From Ectobius pallidus (Eukaryota; Arthropoda; Insecta; Blattodea; Ectobiidae): DNA of 64,000 nt. Position 1 is the first letter of the stretch, and the number at the start of each line of letters is the position of its first letter. The notes under the pieces were generated by a model. The model did no database searches, was not told the DNA's origin, and was given only the letters and a program-made list of their open reading frames with translations. The stretch is from contig CAXKWD010000002.1 in NCBI GenBank assembly GCA_964059195.1, forward strand, positions 50,680,923-50,744,922. The letters run 5' to 3'. This document shows, piece after piece, positions 36,923 to 48,843 of this stretch. A program made the position numbers and the translations under genes.

Positions 36923-37541
36923 TAGGGCAAGGCATTTGATGATTTTGCATCTTTTTTATATGAAGGTTAAAAGATAGCTCCAATGTATATAAATGTATAT
37001 AATTAAATAAGTGCAATTTGTTTTTGCATTATTTTGCTTTATTTTGCTTTATTTTGCATATTTCGTCATTTTTTAAGAGATAGGTCATTTTTTGGCAATT
37101 TTTAGGTCATTTTCGGCATTTTTAGGTCATTTTCAGCATTTTATGTCTTTTTTGCATTTTAGGTCATTTTCGGCATTTTAGCAATAAATATTTTTTCTTT
37201 CTTTTTAAATGGCACATATTTGCTAGGGGCAATTTGATGGGCATGCCAGTTCAGAAATAATTTATTTTTCGCTAAGGGTGTCCAAGAACTGTAGTATAAA
37301 TTTACTGATTTCTTTAGTAACAAAATAAGTGTGTTTTATATTGTACATTCATATGTAAAGCATCATCATAAACTGTATTTAGCAATTCATTAGTTAAGAA
37401 AAAACTAATTATAAGTAATAATGGTAAATTTATTGGTCATTATTTTAAGATTTCGGGTCATTTTTTCACTATTTTTAGGTCATAAATGCATTTTTTATTT
37501 TGCATTTTTTCACTATTTTATGGTCATTAAATGCCTTGCCC

Positions 37542-37543
<2 letters not shown>
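36923..37543. mobile_element. hAT-type nonautonomous element, 621 bp
   Basis: The ends TAGGGCAAGGCATTT and AAATGCCTTGCCCTA are perfect inverted repeats. The flanking octamer ATAATAAT is the same on both sides, although both lie in AAT microsatellite, so it is weak evidence. The interior is T-rich with many TTTTAGGTCATTTTCGGCAT-like repeats. Confidence 0.8.
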
Positions 37544-37582
<39 letters not shown>

Positions 37583-37712
37583 GCGACAATAATTATTTAA
37601 TAAAATACGGAAAATCTGTCTCGTTAGCAGTTGACATTTAAGAGAAAAGAAACTATATAGCTACCGTATATAGCCAAAATAAGGTATATAGACCTACTAA
37701 AATACTTGTTTA

Positions 37713-37990
37713 CTTGCTCAATGGCAATAGACAATTCCTAAGCAAGGACTATTATCTATTATATGGAACTCGGAGGTTCATTGCCGCGCTTATCTGAGCC
37801 CGCCATTCAACCCTAATCTATACTAACTCACCCATCCCTCGCAAATCCTACTTCCCTTAAATCTATTCCAATATTGTCTTCCCACCTTGTCTAGGTCTTC
37901 CAAGTGGTCTCTTCCCTTCGGGTCTCCCGGTCAATGTTTTTTTAGATATCTCTTTTCTCCCACATGCGCTCAACATGTACAGCCCATTCA
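37713..37990 (-). mobile_element. LINE family L1x, 3' UTR fragment
   Basis: CAATGGCAATAGACAATTCC, AAGCAAGGACTATTATCTAT, CCTCGCAAATCCTACTTCCC and CATGCGCTCAACATGT match the 3' region of the 25588 and 57278 copies. No reverse transcriptase motif remains. Confidence 0.75.
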
Positions 37991-38100
37991 GTTTTATAAG
38001 GATCACACTGTATAATATATTCCTGCACGTAAAAATACAATAGGTTACAATATAGTAATGCAACCAGTGGACTAACAAATCAAGTGAATAACTACTTTAA

Positions 38101-38310
38101 AGATCCCGCACGAAATCTGTGCCGATTGCCTAAATCATTGCATTATGTTTTCATGGGGGCTGTAGCGTCGATTGGCTTGCTACCTATCTCTCTCGCACAA
38201 CAATACCTTCCTCTTTATTTGTAAAGGCCAAGCTACCTCTCTCTCTCGCACAATAGCATGTCTCTCTCTAGCGAGTAACTATCTCATCGGCACAGATATC
38301 GTGCGAGAAC
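38101..38310. mobile_element. about 210 bp MITE with imperfect inverted termini
   Basis: Left CCCGCACGAAATCTGTGCCG pairs with right CGGCACAGATATCGTGCGAG. CTCTCTCTCGCACAA is repeated inside. The exact ends and the target duplication are uncertain. Confidence 0.6.
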
Positions 38311-38821
38311 TTTAGTTTATTAGTAGTAAAACAACTATCGCGTATTCCTTGACACTTCCTTCGTTATATTTTGACAATATTTCCTGATATTTTGACAATA
38401 TAGTAGTGGTAAAGAAGGCAGAAAATCTCCACAATCCTCGAAATAATTCCTTTTGTATAAAACACTTCAATGAAGGACTTACAAGAAGTGCAGTGTACGT
38501 CACTATGAACTTATCACAGTTCTTGAAACTAAGGTTGAACTGTCACAGAATTAATATTATGAGAAAGGAAAGTACACCTTGAACTACAAAGCATGTACCT
38601 CTTTTCTCTAACCTGTCTTTTCAATGAAAGGTATTCGTGTTTTTCCTTGTATAATTATTCTGTCACCATCATAATCGCTTTACTGCTTGCTTACTAACAC
38701 GATTAGGCTATTTATTATCCTTCCTGGCATTTGCTTGTGTAACGTGATTTTTTCAGTATCATTATTTCTATGGTGATCTGAGGATGGAACGTAAGAATTA
38801 ACGTGAAATATGAACCTGAAG

Positions 38822-38975
38822 GAATATGTGGGTAGTGTTAATTGTTGTCATGAGAACTGATTTGCATTTGATAAATTCATTCTAATATATTACCATAAAA
38901 TAGGCACTGAATTGGGCTTTACTCCGGTACCAGTCAACCGATTTGGTCCAAAATAAATAAGCTTCGTCCCATGGA
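38822..38975 (+). repeat. dispersed repeat family R, truncated copy
   Basis: It runs from GAATATGTGGGTAGTGTTA through TTTACTCCGGTACCAGTC and breaks off just after CGTCCCATGGA, where unrelated sequence begins. Confidence 0.6.
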
Positions 38976-39533
38976 TGGAAAGGAACCACCATTCTACCGT
39001 TAGGGTAGCTTCGTACTTTACTTCACTGCTAGATAGCACAACTGGGGAACATGTGGTCAACACTTCTATAGTACGTAGCTCCTCGTAAGACTGACATTTC
39101 ATACCTTCCCACCCAAGAAAAATTCACCTTAAAAATATCGAGATTATCTTATTCTTTACATCACCCACAACATCCTCGAGCATCCCCCGTAAGAGAGGCA
39201 TTTTTATTATGTGTCCCTAGAGATTGGTCAGGCCGTACAATGGAGCTGTCTAGCAATAATGGGGAGCTGAAATCCCATGAGAGTATTACATGCGTATAGC
39301 ACGTATGCATGCATTTTGCAGGCATGCAAGCGAGGCTGTCGCCTACACTGATAGGTTCCCAGTTACTCATCTCCTTCCCAGAAAACCATTAAACAGCGAG
39401 GTTAGTAAAAATGTCACATCCTATTAACAGCAGTCACAATTCTGAGGGTAACGAGTAGGTCTAATGTGCATAGATGATAGTGACTGTCAAATTCGAAGAG
39501 ATTGGATTCGTGAAAAGTATTAAAGCTGTCAAA

Positions 39534-40212
39534 CTAGAATTTGCCGCCTGTATTCCCTACCAAAGAATTACTCGATGAGAATATGTAAAATGTAAAAATA
39601 TGGATTACATAGAGTAGGCTGAAATCTCTATACATATAAAAGGCTTTGTCCTGACTGACTGACTGACAGAGAATCAACGTAGAGCCTAAACTATAATAGT
39701 ATAGACTTTGGAATTTTGACAGCACCTTCGTTTCATAACGTAGGTGCTCACTAAGAAAGGATTTTGAAAAATTTTGATTTTAAATACCAAAAATTATTTT
39801 TTTTAGAATACTTAATCCCTATTTACACATAATTATCAAATCCAAATCACAGTTCACTTGACAACAGTATTGTTAGCAGTCTTCACATAAGGCTTTGGAA
39901 ATAAATAAAAGGAGACTTGACAAATTAGAGAAATATCAATATAATCCATGTTATAAATAAATATTAAAGAAAGAAATCCACAAAAATAATGCAGTCACAT
40001 AACTTTCTCTACCCTGGACAAAGAGAAAACAATACGAGGTATGGTAATGTGTAGCCTATATTATTATATCGCAGGTTTTTGGAGATGACCTATAATTTAA
40101 AAATCGACGCCGGGCCTTTTAAGCTAGTAGAAGTACAAATAAAATGAATGTACACTGATTTAAGCACCTCCGTATCGAGAATTACATAGGGAATACAGGC
40201 GGCAAATTCTAG
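39534..40212. mobile_element. 679 bp element with perfect 26 bp inverted termini
   Basis: The first 26 bases, beginning CTAGAATTTGCCGCCTGTAT, are the exact complement of the last 26 (40187-40212). An internal stretch at about 39628-39668, ACATATAAAAGGCTTTGTCC followed by CTGACTGACTGAC, resembles the start of some Helitron-like repeats. No gene was recognised, and no target duplication was identified. Confidence 0.7.
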
Positions 40213-40795
40213 TGTATACACGAGTAATACAGTCTAGAAGGCAGTGGATTTAAGAATAGAATAAGATATATTATAATGATTATTTACTATGTAATACCGC
40301 TATAAGTTACAGAGTTTAAAAGGTAAACCGGAAGTTAACAAATCGAGCGCTATCAAAACATCCAACGACGTTTTATGCCGTTTTAAATCATAAATATTTA
40401 AAGGAATATAATTTCAGTTCTCTCTCAGTTGTAATGGAAAAACTTTATGGAGCGGTATTCAGGCTCGTTCGGTTGACAACGAATTGTTTTAAAACCACCG
40501 CCGTCTCGAGAATTTCGAAATGGAATTTTGGAGCAATAATTAAAATAAATGTAAATTAATTAGACGTATTGATAGACTATATTATGAGCACCGCCGTCTC
40601 GAGGAGTAATACAGTTTAGAAGGCAGTGATTATGAGACGGCGGTGACAGCACTACATAATCAACAATGTCGTAGCAAAAAACAAGAAGCAGTCTGGGTGT
40701 GAAAGGTGCTGCCATCTGTAATGTCGCCGAGTACGCAAAATTAGCCGTATAGGACAGGCAGTGTATACACAATTAATACAGTTTAGAAGGCAGTG
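40211..40795. repeat. direct repeats with an embedded inverted repeat
   Basis: TAATACAGTYTAGAAGGCAG lies at 40225, 40607 and 40774. The first and last are preceded by AGTGTATACAC. Between them CACCGCCGTCTC (40590) pairs with GAGACGGCGGTG (40634), and CACCGCCGTCTCGAGAATTT occurs once more near 40497. The pattern suggests nested or partly duplicated small elements. Confidence 0.55.
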
Positions 40796-40799
40796 TTTA

Positions 40800-42250
40800 A
40801 AACAAATCACTGTGTGAAACACTTATAGCAGAAGCAATTGCGTAAAAGATTGACGATTGACCTATTAGTAAAGCAATATATACGCTATCTTTTTTTAAGC
40901 TATAGAAAAGGCAATAAGGAACTGATAAGGAATTGCAGACTTTGGGTTACGTTTGTCAAACTGCCGGTATCTAGTTTGTGGACCAATTTTTTATTCCGAA
41001 ATAGTTACTTATGTTAGTACGATTTGTAAATAATTGTAGGTACACGATAATAGTACTAGGAGGAAAAGAAGTATTTGTAGTTGTTAAAATTAAGGAAATG
41101 GATAGTTATCAATTTGCACAAAAGGGAAGAGAACGACAGTGACATCGGGGGATATCCTCTATAACATTTATAACCTTGTAGCACATTTTGCTTTACCTTA
41201 AAGGGCCCAGCCCGAAAAAAATTAATTTTACATAGACGGAGAGAGTTCTGTTAAACAGAACGAACGTTAAGTAAAATTTCCAGTGTCGCAAGTTAAATTG
41301 AATAGTTGCTAGGCCACTTTCGAGTTTGAAATAATTTTTTGTAAAACGTGCATGACTCGCGTGAAAGATGGGAAGGTGATAAATATGAGTCCATTTGCAA
41401 AATAGCCTACATTAAGCAAGTACGATCAAAACATTTTAACCACATACGAGCAAGATTCTAAACCACAGAGCAAACACTCAAGCAGAACACAATATGGTGT
41501 AGGTGCGATATTGTATTTATTATCTCGACATTACAAAGTTATACAAGAACATCAGCACAGAAACGAACCCCGAGATCACAGAGCGAACATGATATAACGA
41601 CATGATCCATTTTACCCCATTTTGCACTACATTACCAGCACAAGCGCCACTAGGGTGAGTGACAAATTTATTTATACCCAGGTCGTTTTCATTTTCCAAA
41701 TGATTACTGTCGCAGTGTGCGGATAATTCCCAGTAAGCATTGGTACACTCCACATGGAAAACAAAACATAACATCGTGCACTGAATGATCTGAATTTCTC
41801 TTTTTGTAATAATAATAATAGTTTATTGCATCTGTAGCTATACCTTGTATAGGTGACATTGTCAATATTATTTAGAACAAATAAAGGTTACAGTAACTGC
41901 AAAATCGCACCTTAAAGTCCCGTTAGGCACAATGACAAAAAAAAAAATATTTTTGCACGACTTAACTAATTATAGTGGAACTTACGAATGTTGTGCCGTG
42001 GATCGAAAGTTGACATTCTCACACACAATCTTGTTGCTATGTGCGGTAAGAATTTACTTACGGCACATCATAATACAAGCCTTTATGGACAAGGCCCCCC
42101 AGGACAAATATTCGGTTCCCATTACAACAAACACATGCGAATCACTTTCTGAAATAAACATCTATCTTCAAGAATGTATATACATAATATTTTCAGGTAA
42201 TATCACAATTAATATAATAAAATTGATATAAATAATCATCGTGCAAAAAA
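40800..42250. other. gene-poor stretch
   Basis: No gene was recognised. Bases 41804-41935, read on the minus strand, end in ATAAACTATTATTATTATTA, resembling a retrotransposon 3' tail, but nothing else supports that. Short frames at 41520-41774 and 41932-42231 have no recognisable domain. Confidence 0.3.
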
Positions 42251-42261
42251 TAGCATGCAAT

Positions 42262-42371
42262 ACTCGTGCCGTAAGCGCATAACGGATCTCGGAATATTGA
42301 AAAAACGAGGCGCGAGCGCCTCGTTTTTTCAAAATCTTTCCTCCATCCGTATGCATCGCTCACGGCACTTG
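42262..42371. repeat. 110 bp foldback with perfect 17 bp GC-rich hairpin
   Basis: The core TTGAAAAAACGAGGCGC (42297-42313) is separated by GA from its exact complement (42316-42332). Outer arms, CTCGTGCCGTAAGCG on the left and CGCTCACGGCACTTG on the right, pair with few mismatches. It resembles a bacterial terminator but sits in eukaryotic repeat-rich DNA, so a miniature foldback element is more likely. Confidence 0.75.
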
Positions 42372-42603
42372 TATCGCAATGTACTATTACGCCCTTTCAC
42401 CTCATGAATCAATGACCAACCCAGTATAAGGATATAGGAATGTTAACCAATCCCAAGGATCTATCATCATAATTTTGTAGCTTTATTTTTGTCACTTTCA
42501 TTCTATCGCACGTCCGTGTACTTCTTATTTTAAATTCACAGCGAATGAACACTGAAACATCTTCATATCTGTAGCTTCTTTGATCAAAAACAATATTAAT
42601 AAA

Positions 42604-43505
42604 ATCAGGTAAACTGATGTAACAAAGTGCCAGTATGTTTTTTTTAATCAGTTATGACTGCAATTATGATATGCAGAATGTGTTTTTTTTTAAATTGATT
42701 TCCAAGTTAAGCTCCAGATTTATTCATTAAGCAGGGCTTACGGAAGAAGAAAGGTCTACCATCTCGGCCACCTGGGTCATTTTAACGGTCTAGTTGGATA
42801 AGCGCATGTAAATCAATATGTTTTTTGTCATAGCTACCTGTATTTTAATTTCCAAGGCCTTATACGATCACAGTAAAACAATAGGCTATGTTGTCAAGAT
42901 AACTGATTTTCATTTTTTTTATAAATTCTTTGGAATACGTATATTACCATAAAATAGACACTAAATTGAGCATTACTCCGAAACAGGTCAACCGATTTTA
43001 TCCATTATGAATAGACGTCTTCCCATGGACATTATAAATGTGTATACCAAGTTTCATAAAAATCCGGTAAAGCGTATTTGAGTTACCGCGTCTTTAAAAT
43101 ATACACTAAATTGGGTTTTACTCCGGTACCGGTCAACAGATTAGGTTCAAATTCAATAAGGCACTTCTTATGGACGTCATAAATGGGTATACCAAGTTTC
43201 ATGGAAATCCGATACAGCGTATTTGAGTGATGGCGCCTTTCTATTAGAAAGGCGCCATAATCTATTAAAATAGGCACTAAATTGGGCATTACTCCGGTAC
43301 CGGTGAACCGATTTGGTTCAATATCAATAGGGTTCTTCCCATGGACATTATAAATGTGTTTTCCAAGTTTCATGAAAATCCGAAAAAGCGTATTTGAGTT
43401 ATGGTGCGTACAGACACACGGACAGACGGACGGACAGACGGACAGACAGACGGACAGACATTTTTTCGTCCACAACACAATCTCATAAAGTACCATACTG
43501 GCACT
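42604..43505 (+). repeat. dispersed repeat family R with triplicated internal unit
   Basis: It has the same order as the 36403 and 51684 copies. The block from ACTAAATTG through TTTCATRRAAATCCGATA and CGTATTTGAGT appears three times, starting near 42960, 43107 and 43270, before the single GACAGACGGACAGACG tract (about 43421-43458) and the end CATACTGGCACTTAATAA. On the minus strand the units encode similar peptides (MKLGIPIYDVHKK, NRFTGTGVMPNLVPIL) in one continuous 137-codon frame. I judge this a by-product of unit length, not a gene. Confidence 0.7.
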
Positions 43506-43848
43506 TAATAACTGGAACCATGGACATACGGTATGGGGAGTTCTGGGTGTTGCTTCCCCCGAAAATATCTAAAATATTTTTAAGATTTTAATATCTTGTA
43601 GCGAAATAAATAAGTAAATAATAAAAAAAACAGTGGTTCGGTTGTTTTACTTACAATTTGTACATATCAAAGCATTATTTAATATTTACCCAAATTTATT
43701 TAAGATTACAATTTCAAAACTGCGTGGTGTTGGTAGTTATTCAGCTTAATAACAGTGACTTAGGCCTATTGGATCAGTGTTAGCATCAATGCTAGTAACA
43801 AGAGAGCAAATTCCACGATAACTTAATTGCGAACCAACGGAGGCCCTA

Positions 43849-45402
43849 TCTATATTAATAAAAGGAAGTGTCTGTCCTCCGTCTGTCTGTCTTCCGTCTG
43901 TCTGTCCGCGATGCCCAGCGAAATCTACTCAACGCAGAGATCTGAAATTTTATAAGTAGGCGGACTAAAGGGTCGGAATGTGCACCTCGAAGCCGGAATT
44001 TTAATTTTCGCCTCCGTTCGTGAGTTATGAGTGAAAAACTGGCAGAAAACGTGCATTTTTTTGCGTTTTAGAAGCATCAGTTTCAGTAATAAATTTCAAT
44101 ATCAAATAACTTACAGATGGCTTTGGCTATTTTTGTCAACATACCTCATAGCCTACCTTGAAAATAAAAGCAACGCGATCGCTTGATTTTGTAAGTCCAT
44201 CCTAGACGATTCATTTGTTTAGAGTGTGAAGGCCCACAGACATATGACATTTTCAACCTACACGGAAGAAGGATAATCAACCCTAAATATGGTCAAACAT
44301 TGTTCGATTTGAACGAAACTCACTATACAGGGGTTTTCTGGGCCAAGGAACTCGAATCTGAGGTCGCTTTTACCAGGGGACGCTACCTAATCGTGGAATG
44401 CACTCCACGTGATTTAGGTGTTAATAATTATAATTTGAAATAATTATCGCGGGGGAAGCCGCGGGCACATGCGGGCACATGCTGTTTGTCTGTCTGTCCA
44501 CGATGCCCATCGAAATCTACTGAACGCAAAGATCTGAAAATTTAAAGATAGATGGACTGAAAGGTGGGCGAATGCACCTCGAAGCCGAATTTTTAATTTT
44601 AGCTTTCGTTCGCGAGTTATGAGTAAAAAACTGGCAGAAAACGTGATTTTAGCGCTGTCGAAGCATCAGATTTCAGTAATACATTTCAATGTCAAATCAA
44701 TTGCAGTTGGCTTTGGCTATTTTTGTCATACCGTGGAAATAAAAGCATCGCGATCGCTTGAATGTTGTAAGCCCACGCTGGTCGATTCATTTGTTTAGAA
44801 TGTCAAGGCCCGTAGACATATGAAATTTTCAACCTACACGGAAGAGGGATAATCAACATAGACCTAAATATGGTTAAACATCGTTCGATTTGGACGAAAC
44901 TCACTATACAGGGATTTTCTGGGCCAAGGAACTCGAATCTGAGATAGCTTTTACCAGGCAACGATATCTAATTGTGGTATGTAATTCACGTGCTTTAGGT
45001 GTTAATAAAATAATGATTTAACTATTATGCTCTTAATTTTTAATTCTTGAAATAATTATCGCGGGCGATCGCTTGATTTTGTAAGTCCATCCTGGACGAT
45101 TAATTTGTTTAGAATATCAAGGCCCGAAGACATATGAAATTTTCAACCTACACGGAAGAGGGATAATCAATATAGGCCTAAATATGGTCAAACATTGTTC
45201 GATTTGGACGAAACTCACTGTACAGGGGTTTTCTGGGCCAAGGAACTCGAATCTGAGGTAGCTTTTACCAGGCGACGCTATCTAATCGTGGTATGTAGTC
45301 CACGTGATTTAGGTGTTAATAAATATAATGATTTAACTATTATGCTCTTAATTTTTAATTTTTGAAATAATTATCGCGGGCGAAGCCGCGGGCACATGCT
45401 AG
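43849..45402 (+). mobile_element. nonautonomous Helitron of three tandem units
   Basis: It starts TCTATATTAATAAAAGG directly after an A and ends with a GCGGGCGAAGCCGCGGGC hairpin region, then ACATGCTAG directly before a T. This is the Helitron signature: 5' TC, 3' hairpin plus CTAG, insertion between A and T, no target duplication. Internal copies of the 3' end occur at about 44448-44482 and 45053-45066, each followed by sequence restarting inside the unit (GTCTGTCCACGATGCCCATC at about 44490; GATCGCTTGATTTTGTAAG at about 45067). So there are about three head-to-tail partial copies. No Rep/helicase gene is present. Confidence 0.85.
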
Positions 45403-46590
45403 TAGTATATATATCAAAGCTTCCATTACATACCTACTCGTATTCTGCGAGATACAAAACAAGTCCCCATAAATAACTAACCAAATAATAAAGCTTTAGC
45501 TCGTGAATTATAATTAATTTGCTTGTTGTGTCAGCAGAATGAGGTAGGAAATGAAAACAATGTTTCTTCGCCAAGTAAGCCGCTTTTGTTTGAGCATCAG
45601 AAACAGCAGTATTTTGAATACATCTCTAATAAACTGTCGCCGTGAATAAAGCAGACTGCCTCTCTTGTAAGTCCCTCTCCGAAGCCAATTAAATATTAAT
45701 CAACAAAACAGTTCCTGAAGTAGCTAAAGAAGGGGAAGTAAGGGATCGATGGCTATACGGAAATCTGGCAGAGACGACTGTCCGGCAGCAGTCCAGACTA
45801 CACGGTGTCTACAAAAGTGCATCTAGCAGACGCCAAGTGCTCTTAAGGGATGACCGAAATGTTGAGAGTAATTTTCTAAACTAATTGTCGTATAAACTTG
45901 AAATTTTGCCAACTTAATTAAAACATAAACAGTTTTTTAAATTTAAAAAATCAATTTTATGTCTTAATTCTTTTAGATATTAATTAATTTAACTGATTTT
46001 AAAATAAAAATTGAAATCTATCGCCTCCGAAAGATATTCAAATATGAACCTGAATTATGTGCGATTCTTTGATGCTTGCTTTACAATGTTGTTTATTTTT
46101 TTGTACCAAAAATATCTTACTCAAAAAAATGAAACCTAAAAACTGACGTATGATTATATTACACGTTTAAAATACTAAGGCCTATACAGAAAATCTTCTA
46201 CATCTGTACTTTTGTGGGATGAATGATTTTTTGACACTAAAATTTAAAAAAAATCGCAATTGTTGGCAAAAATGGCTAAATTAACATTTCTGTCATACCT
46301 TAAAGACCAGGCAGAGGGACGTTTACATAAAGTAAGCGACTGAATGGCCTAGTGAATAAGTAATATTTATAACTCTGACAGTACGGTACCGTATATTAGA
46401 AATCTTCCAGCTTTTAGCCCAGAACAAAGATTCCCCTACAGAATAAAATATTTTTTCAATGAATAGTGCTGAAAACCTGTCAATATGTATTTTTGTTTTA
46501 GGTCATTACTCGATTGTTTCCAAAACGCAAAAGATGTGGATTACATTTAGTATCCATGTAAGCAACGAGTGTTGGTTAACACTGTTCATA
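45403..46590. other. gene-poor stretch
   Basis: I see no coding exon or repeat boundary. The sequence is AT-rich with long A/T runs at about 45900-46270. Confidence 0.3.
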
Positions 46591-46596
46591 TATATA

Positions 46597-46965
46597 GTCG
46601 GCCGCGGTGGTCAAGAGGTAGCGTGCCCGCGGTCGATGGATTTTTCAGGACGCAAAAACCCTGGGCACGGAGTCCTCCGGGAGGGACTTTAAGCTGGGGG
46701 GCCCGTGTCGTAGATTTACGGCACGTAAAAGAACTCCAAGCCTAAATTAGAGCGTCTGGAAAAAAATTGTTGGCCCTTTCACGTCCAAGTAATACCTTAG
46801 TTTCCGGAGGGGGGTTGCCAGGCGATGGGCTTACCACCTGTCCCTCTGCCCTCTCTCGGAAAATAAGCGTAACAAAATTAGTATAGGTAATGCAACCACC
46901 ACTTTACTGGGGGGGGGGGTGGCGGAGAAGCGGCGCCAGCCGTAAATAATCAGCAAGAAGAAGAT
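46597..46965 (+). mobile_element. tRNA-derived SINE-like element, family D
   Basis: It starts AGTCGGCCGCGGTGGTCAAG, with an A-box-like TGGTCAAGAGGTAGCG, and continues GC-rich (GGCACGGAGTCCTCCGGGAG, CGTAGATTTACGGCACG, CAGGCGATGGGCTTACC) to a G-run at 46910 and GGCGCCAGCCGTAAATAAT. The B box is poor. The head matches the minus-strand fragment at 10690-10815. Confidence 0.6.
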
Positions 46966-47189
46966 ATATATAATTCTTTTTTTTATTGCCAAAAAAATCC
47001 AGGTTACTCTCAAGTGTAACTCAGTAAAATTGCATGAGTTTGAGCGCATGGAAAGGTGCTGCTGATGCCTTATTATTCTAGTGAATTTTTCTGTCCTCAT
47101 ATTACGAAGAAACTCGTGATTGGACGTTGGTGGTGTGACGTCATATCGCTAAACAAAAGGTGACAGGCTGACAAACATGACAAACATTT

Positions 47190-48098
47190 TCGAAACCTAC
47201 AAACAGTGTATCGTACATTATTCGAAAATGCAAGGGCTACGGCTACCGCCTCCGCTTCGCGCACTTAACTATGTGGATAATGTTATGCATTATTTAGACT
47301 ACAGAGGTGATTGTGGTACGGTCGGGAGTTCCGAGTGAGCTAGCGGGTTGTCATTTTGGTACAAGGGTTGGTAGCTGATATTTGGTACGGTCGGGAGTTC
47401 CGAGGTGGTCGTCATAACAACGCAGTGACCGGAGCATAAGGGGCAACTTACATTTGATTTATGCCATAAATAAAAACATTCTGTGGGGTTAGTTTCCCAT
47501 TCTACTGGATTCGTTAATTTTTTATTTACTTACGAAAAACAGCGAAATTTCATGTTTTATTACTCTCCAGAAGTTTTAGAATCCATATATAGGCACATTT
47601 TGTTTCTAAGAATATTTTAAATATGGGTAAAATCGGTAAGAAGTTCACAAAAAACTAACCTAAAATGGCGCTCAGAAAGGAATCACAATAATAAAGAATC
47701 AGCTGCTACAGACAGCGCAGTGCATGCTGGGAAGAATCCGATGGGTCACGTGGTGCTGGAATCAACTGCCAACATGATAAAGGTCAGACAAATCTCCGAA
47801 GATATTATATGCCACATTTTCGAAACCGACAAACAGTGTATCGTACATTATTCGAAAATGCAAGGGCGCTTCGCTTCGGCTGCCGCCTCCGCTCGCGCAC
47901 TTAACTAACGTGGTTAGTGTTTTGCATTATTTAGCTTTATGTAGAGGTTGCAGGACCGTATGGAACAGACCAATGGCATGCAAGGTTGTTGGCAGCCAAT
48001 GGGAGTGTTGGTCTGCAAGCCAGAGCCCGCATACCAACGCCGAACATCGCGTGTGGAAATCCAGTAGAGTGGGAAACTAAACCCCATTCTGTGAATCT
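47190..48098. repeat. duplicated GC-rich blocks and inverted repeat
   Basis: A block of about 120 bases (47196-47315) recurs at 47817-47945, sharing ACAAACAGTGTATCGTACAT, ATTCGAAAATGCAAGGGC, CGCCTCCGC and CGCGCACTTAACTA. In addition GGTACGGTCGGGAGTTCCGA is repeated at 47315 and 47383. TAGTTTCCCATTCTACTGGA near 47490 is inverted at 48062-48081. The architecture suggests a composite of related miniature elements. Its right end lies just beyond the 3' side of the Ly6 gene. Confidence 0.6.
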
Positions 48099-48238
48099 AG
48101 TTTAATGGACCTCTAGGCAATTGACATTATGAACAATACATTTTTGGATAAAAAGTTAACTCAATGTGTATTTTCCATAGCTCTTCAATATATATTTTCC
48201 AAAACAGCATGGTTTCCTGAAAGTTCTTAGCGTACTGA

Positions 48239-48655
48239 TCAAGACCATAATATTCCCAAAGAGCAGTGAACTCGAGCAAGCAGCACTAAAGAAATAACTA
48301 ACTGAAGTCGTACGTTGGGAGAATTGCCTCTGTTCAACTTGTAAGGTGGATCATAAGTAGCATTTTCCGGATTGTCATTGCAGTAATGTGTATCGCATAT
48401 AAGACATTTCAAACGATTTTCCACACACTGTTCCAAGGTAGCATCAGTAACACAACCAGCACCAAGAAGTTGCTTCTCTTCGCTGATCACTATTACACAT
48501 GATCGATGACCAGATGGGCAAGGATATTGTTTTCTATTTTCTTTGTAATGATTGTAACAACCCTTGCTAAAGTTACATCGATAACAGTACCTTTCAGACG
48601 CCAGGGCAACACATATAACACAGACTTCTAAAATGATAAGTATCTTCAGGTCCAT
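48239..48655 (-). CDS. secreted or GPI-anchored Ly6/three-finger protein
   Basis: Insect Ly6 proteins are small disulphide-rich extracellular domains, often GPI-anchored, that act in channel modulation, septate junctions or signalling; the specific role here cannot be told. Residues 1-20 are a hydrophobic signal peptide (cleavage probably near ALAS-ER). The LU domain spans residues 24-93 with ten cysteines at 24, 27, 33, 46, 53, 68, 77, 84, 87 and 92, opening CYRC and closing CNDN, the canonical spacing. N-glycosylation sequons lie at 28 and 98. Residues 115-137 are hydrophobic after a small-residue NRGNSPN segment, fitting a GPI signal. The 138 residues match the family's usual size. The frame is uninterrupted from ATG to TGA, with no intron in the coding part. 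A TATA-like box lies upstream, and a minus-strand ATTAAA at 48106-48101 could serve for polyadenylation. Intact and probably functional. Confidence 0.85.
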   Translation of the reverse strand: MDLKILIILEVCVICVALASERYCYRCNFSKGCYNHYKENRKQYPCPSGHRSCVIVISEEKQLLGAGCVTDATLEQCVENRLKCLICDTHYCNDNPENATYDPPYKLNRGNSPNVRLQLVISLVLLARVHCSLGILWS

Positions 48656-48843
48656 ACTGAAATCACTTTAGATCACCAAACATAAATGTATCTATTCAAG
48701 AACGCAATAACTCACTACACATGTACACGCAAATTCAATAAATTAACGATCAGTATTTCGTTGGACTCGTAGCAAGAAATACTGACGGAACTTCACAGTC
48801 TGACTAAAGATGCATGAAAGCAAGCCTGTGGGTTATTATATTC

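Noticed and set aside
41804..41935. Possible retrotransposon 3' tail with ATT repeats
   Set aside because: No coding remnant or second copy supports it.
42297..42332. Rho-independent terminator-like hairpin
   Set aside because: Bacterial terminators do not apply in this eukaryotic context, and T-runs occur on both strands because it is a palindrome.
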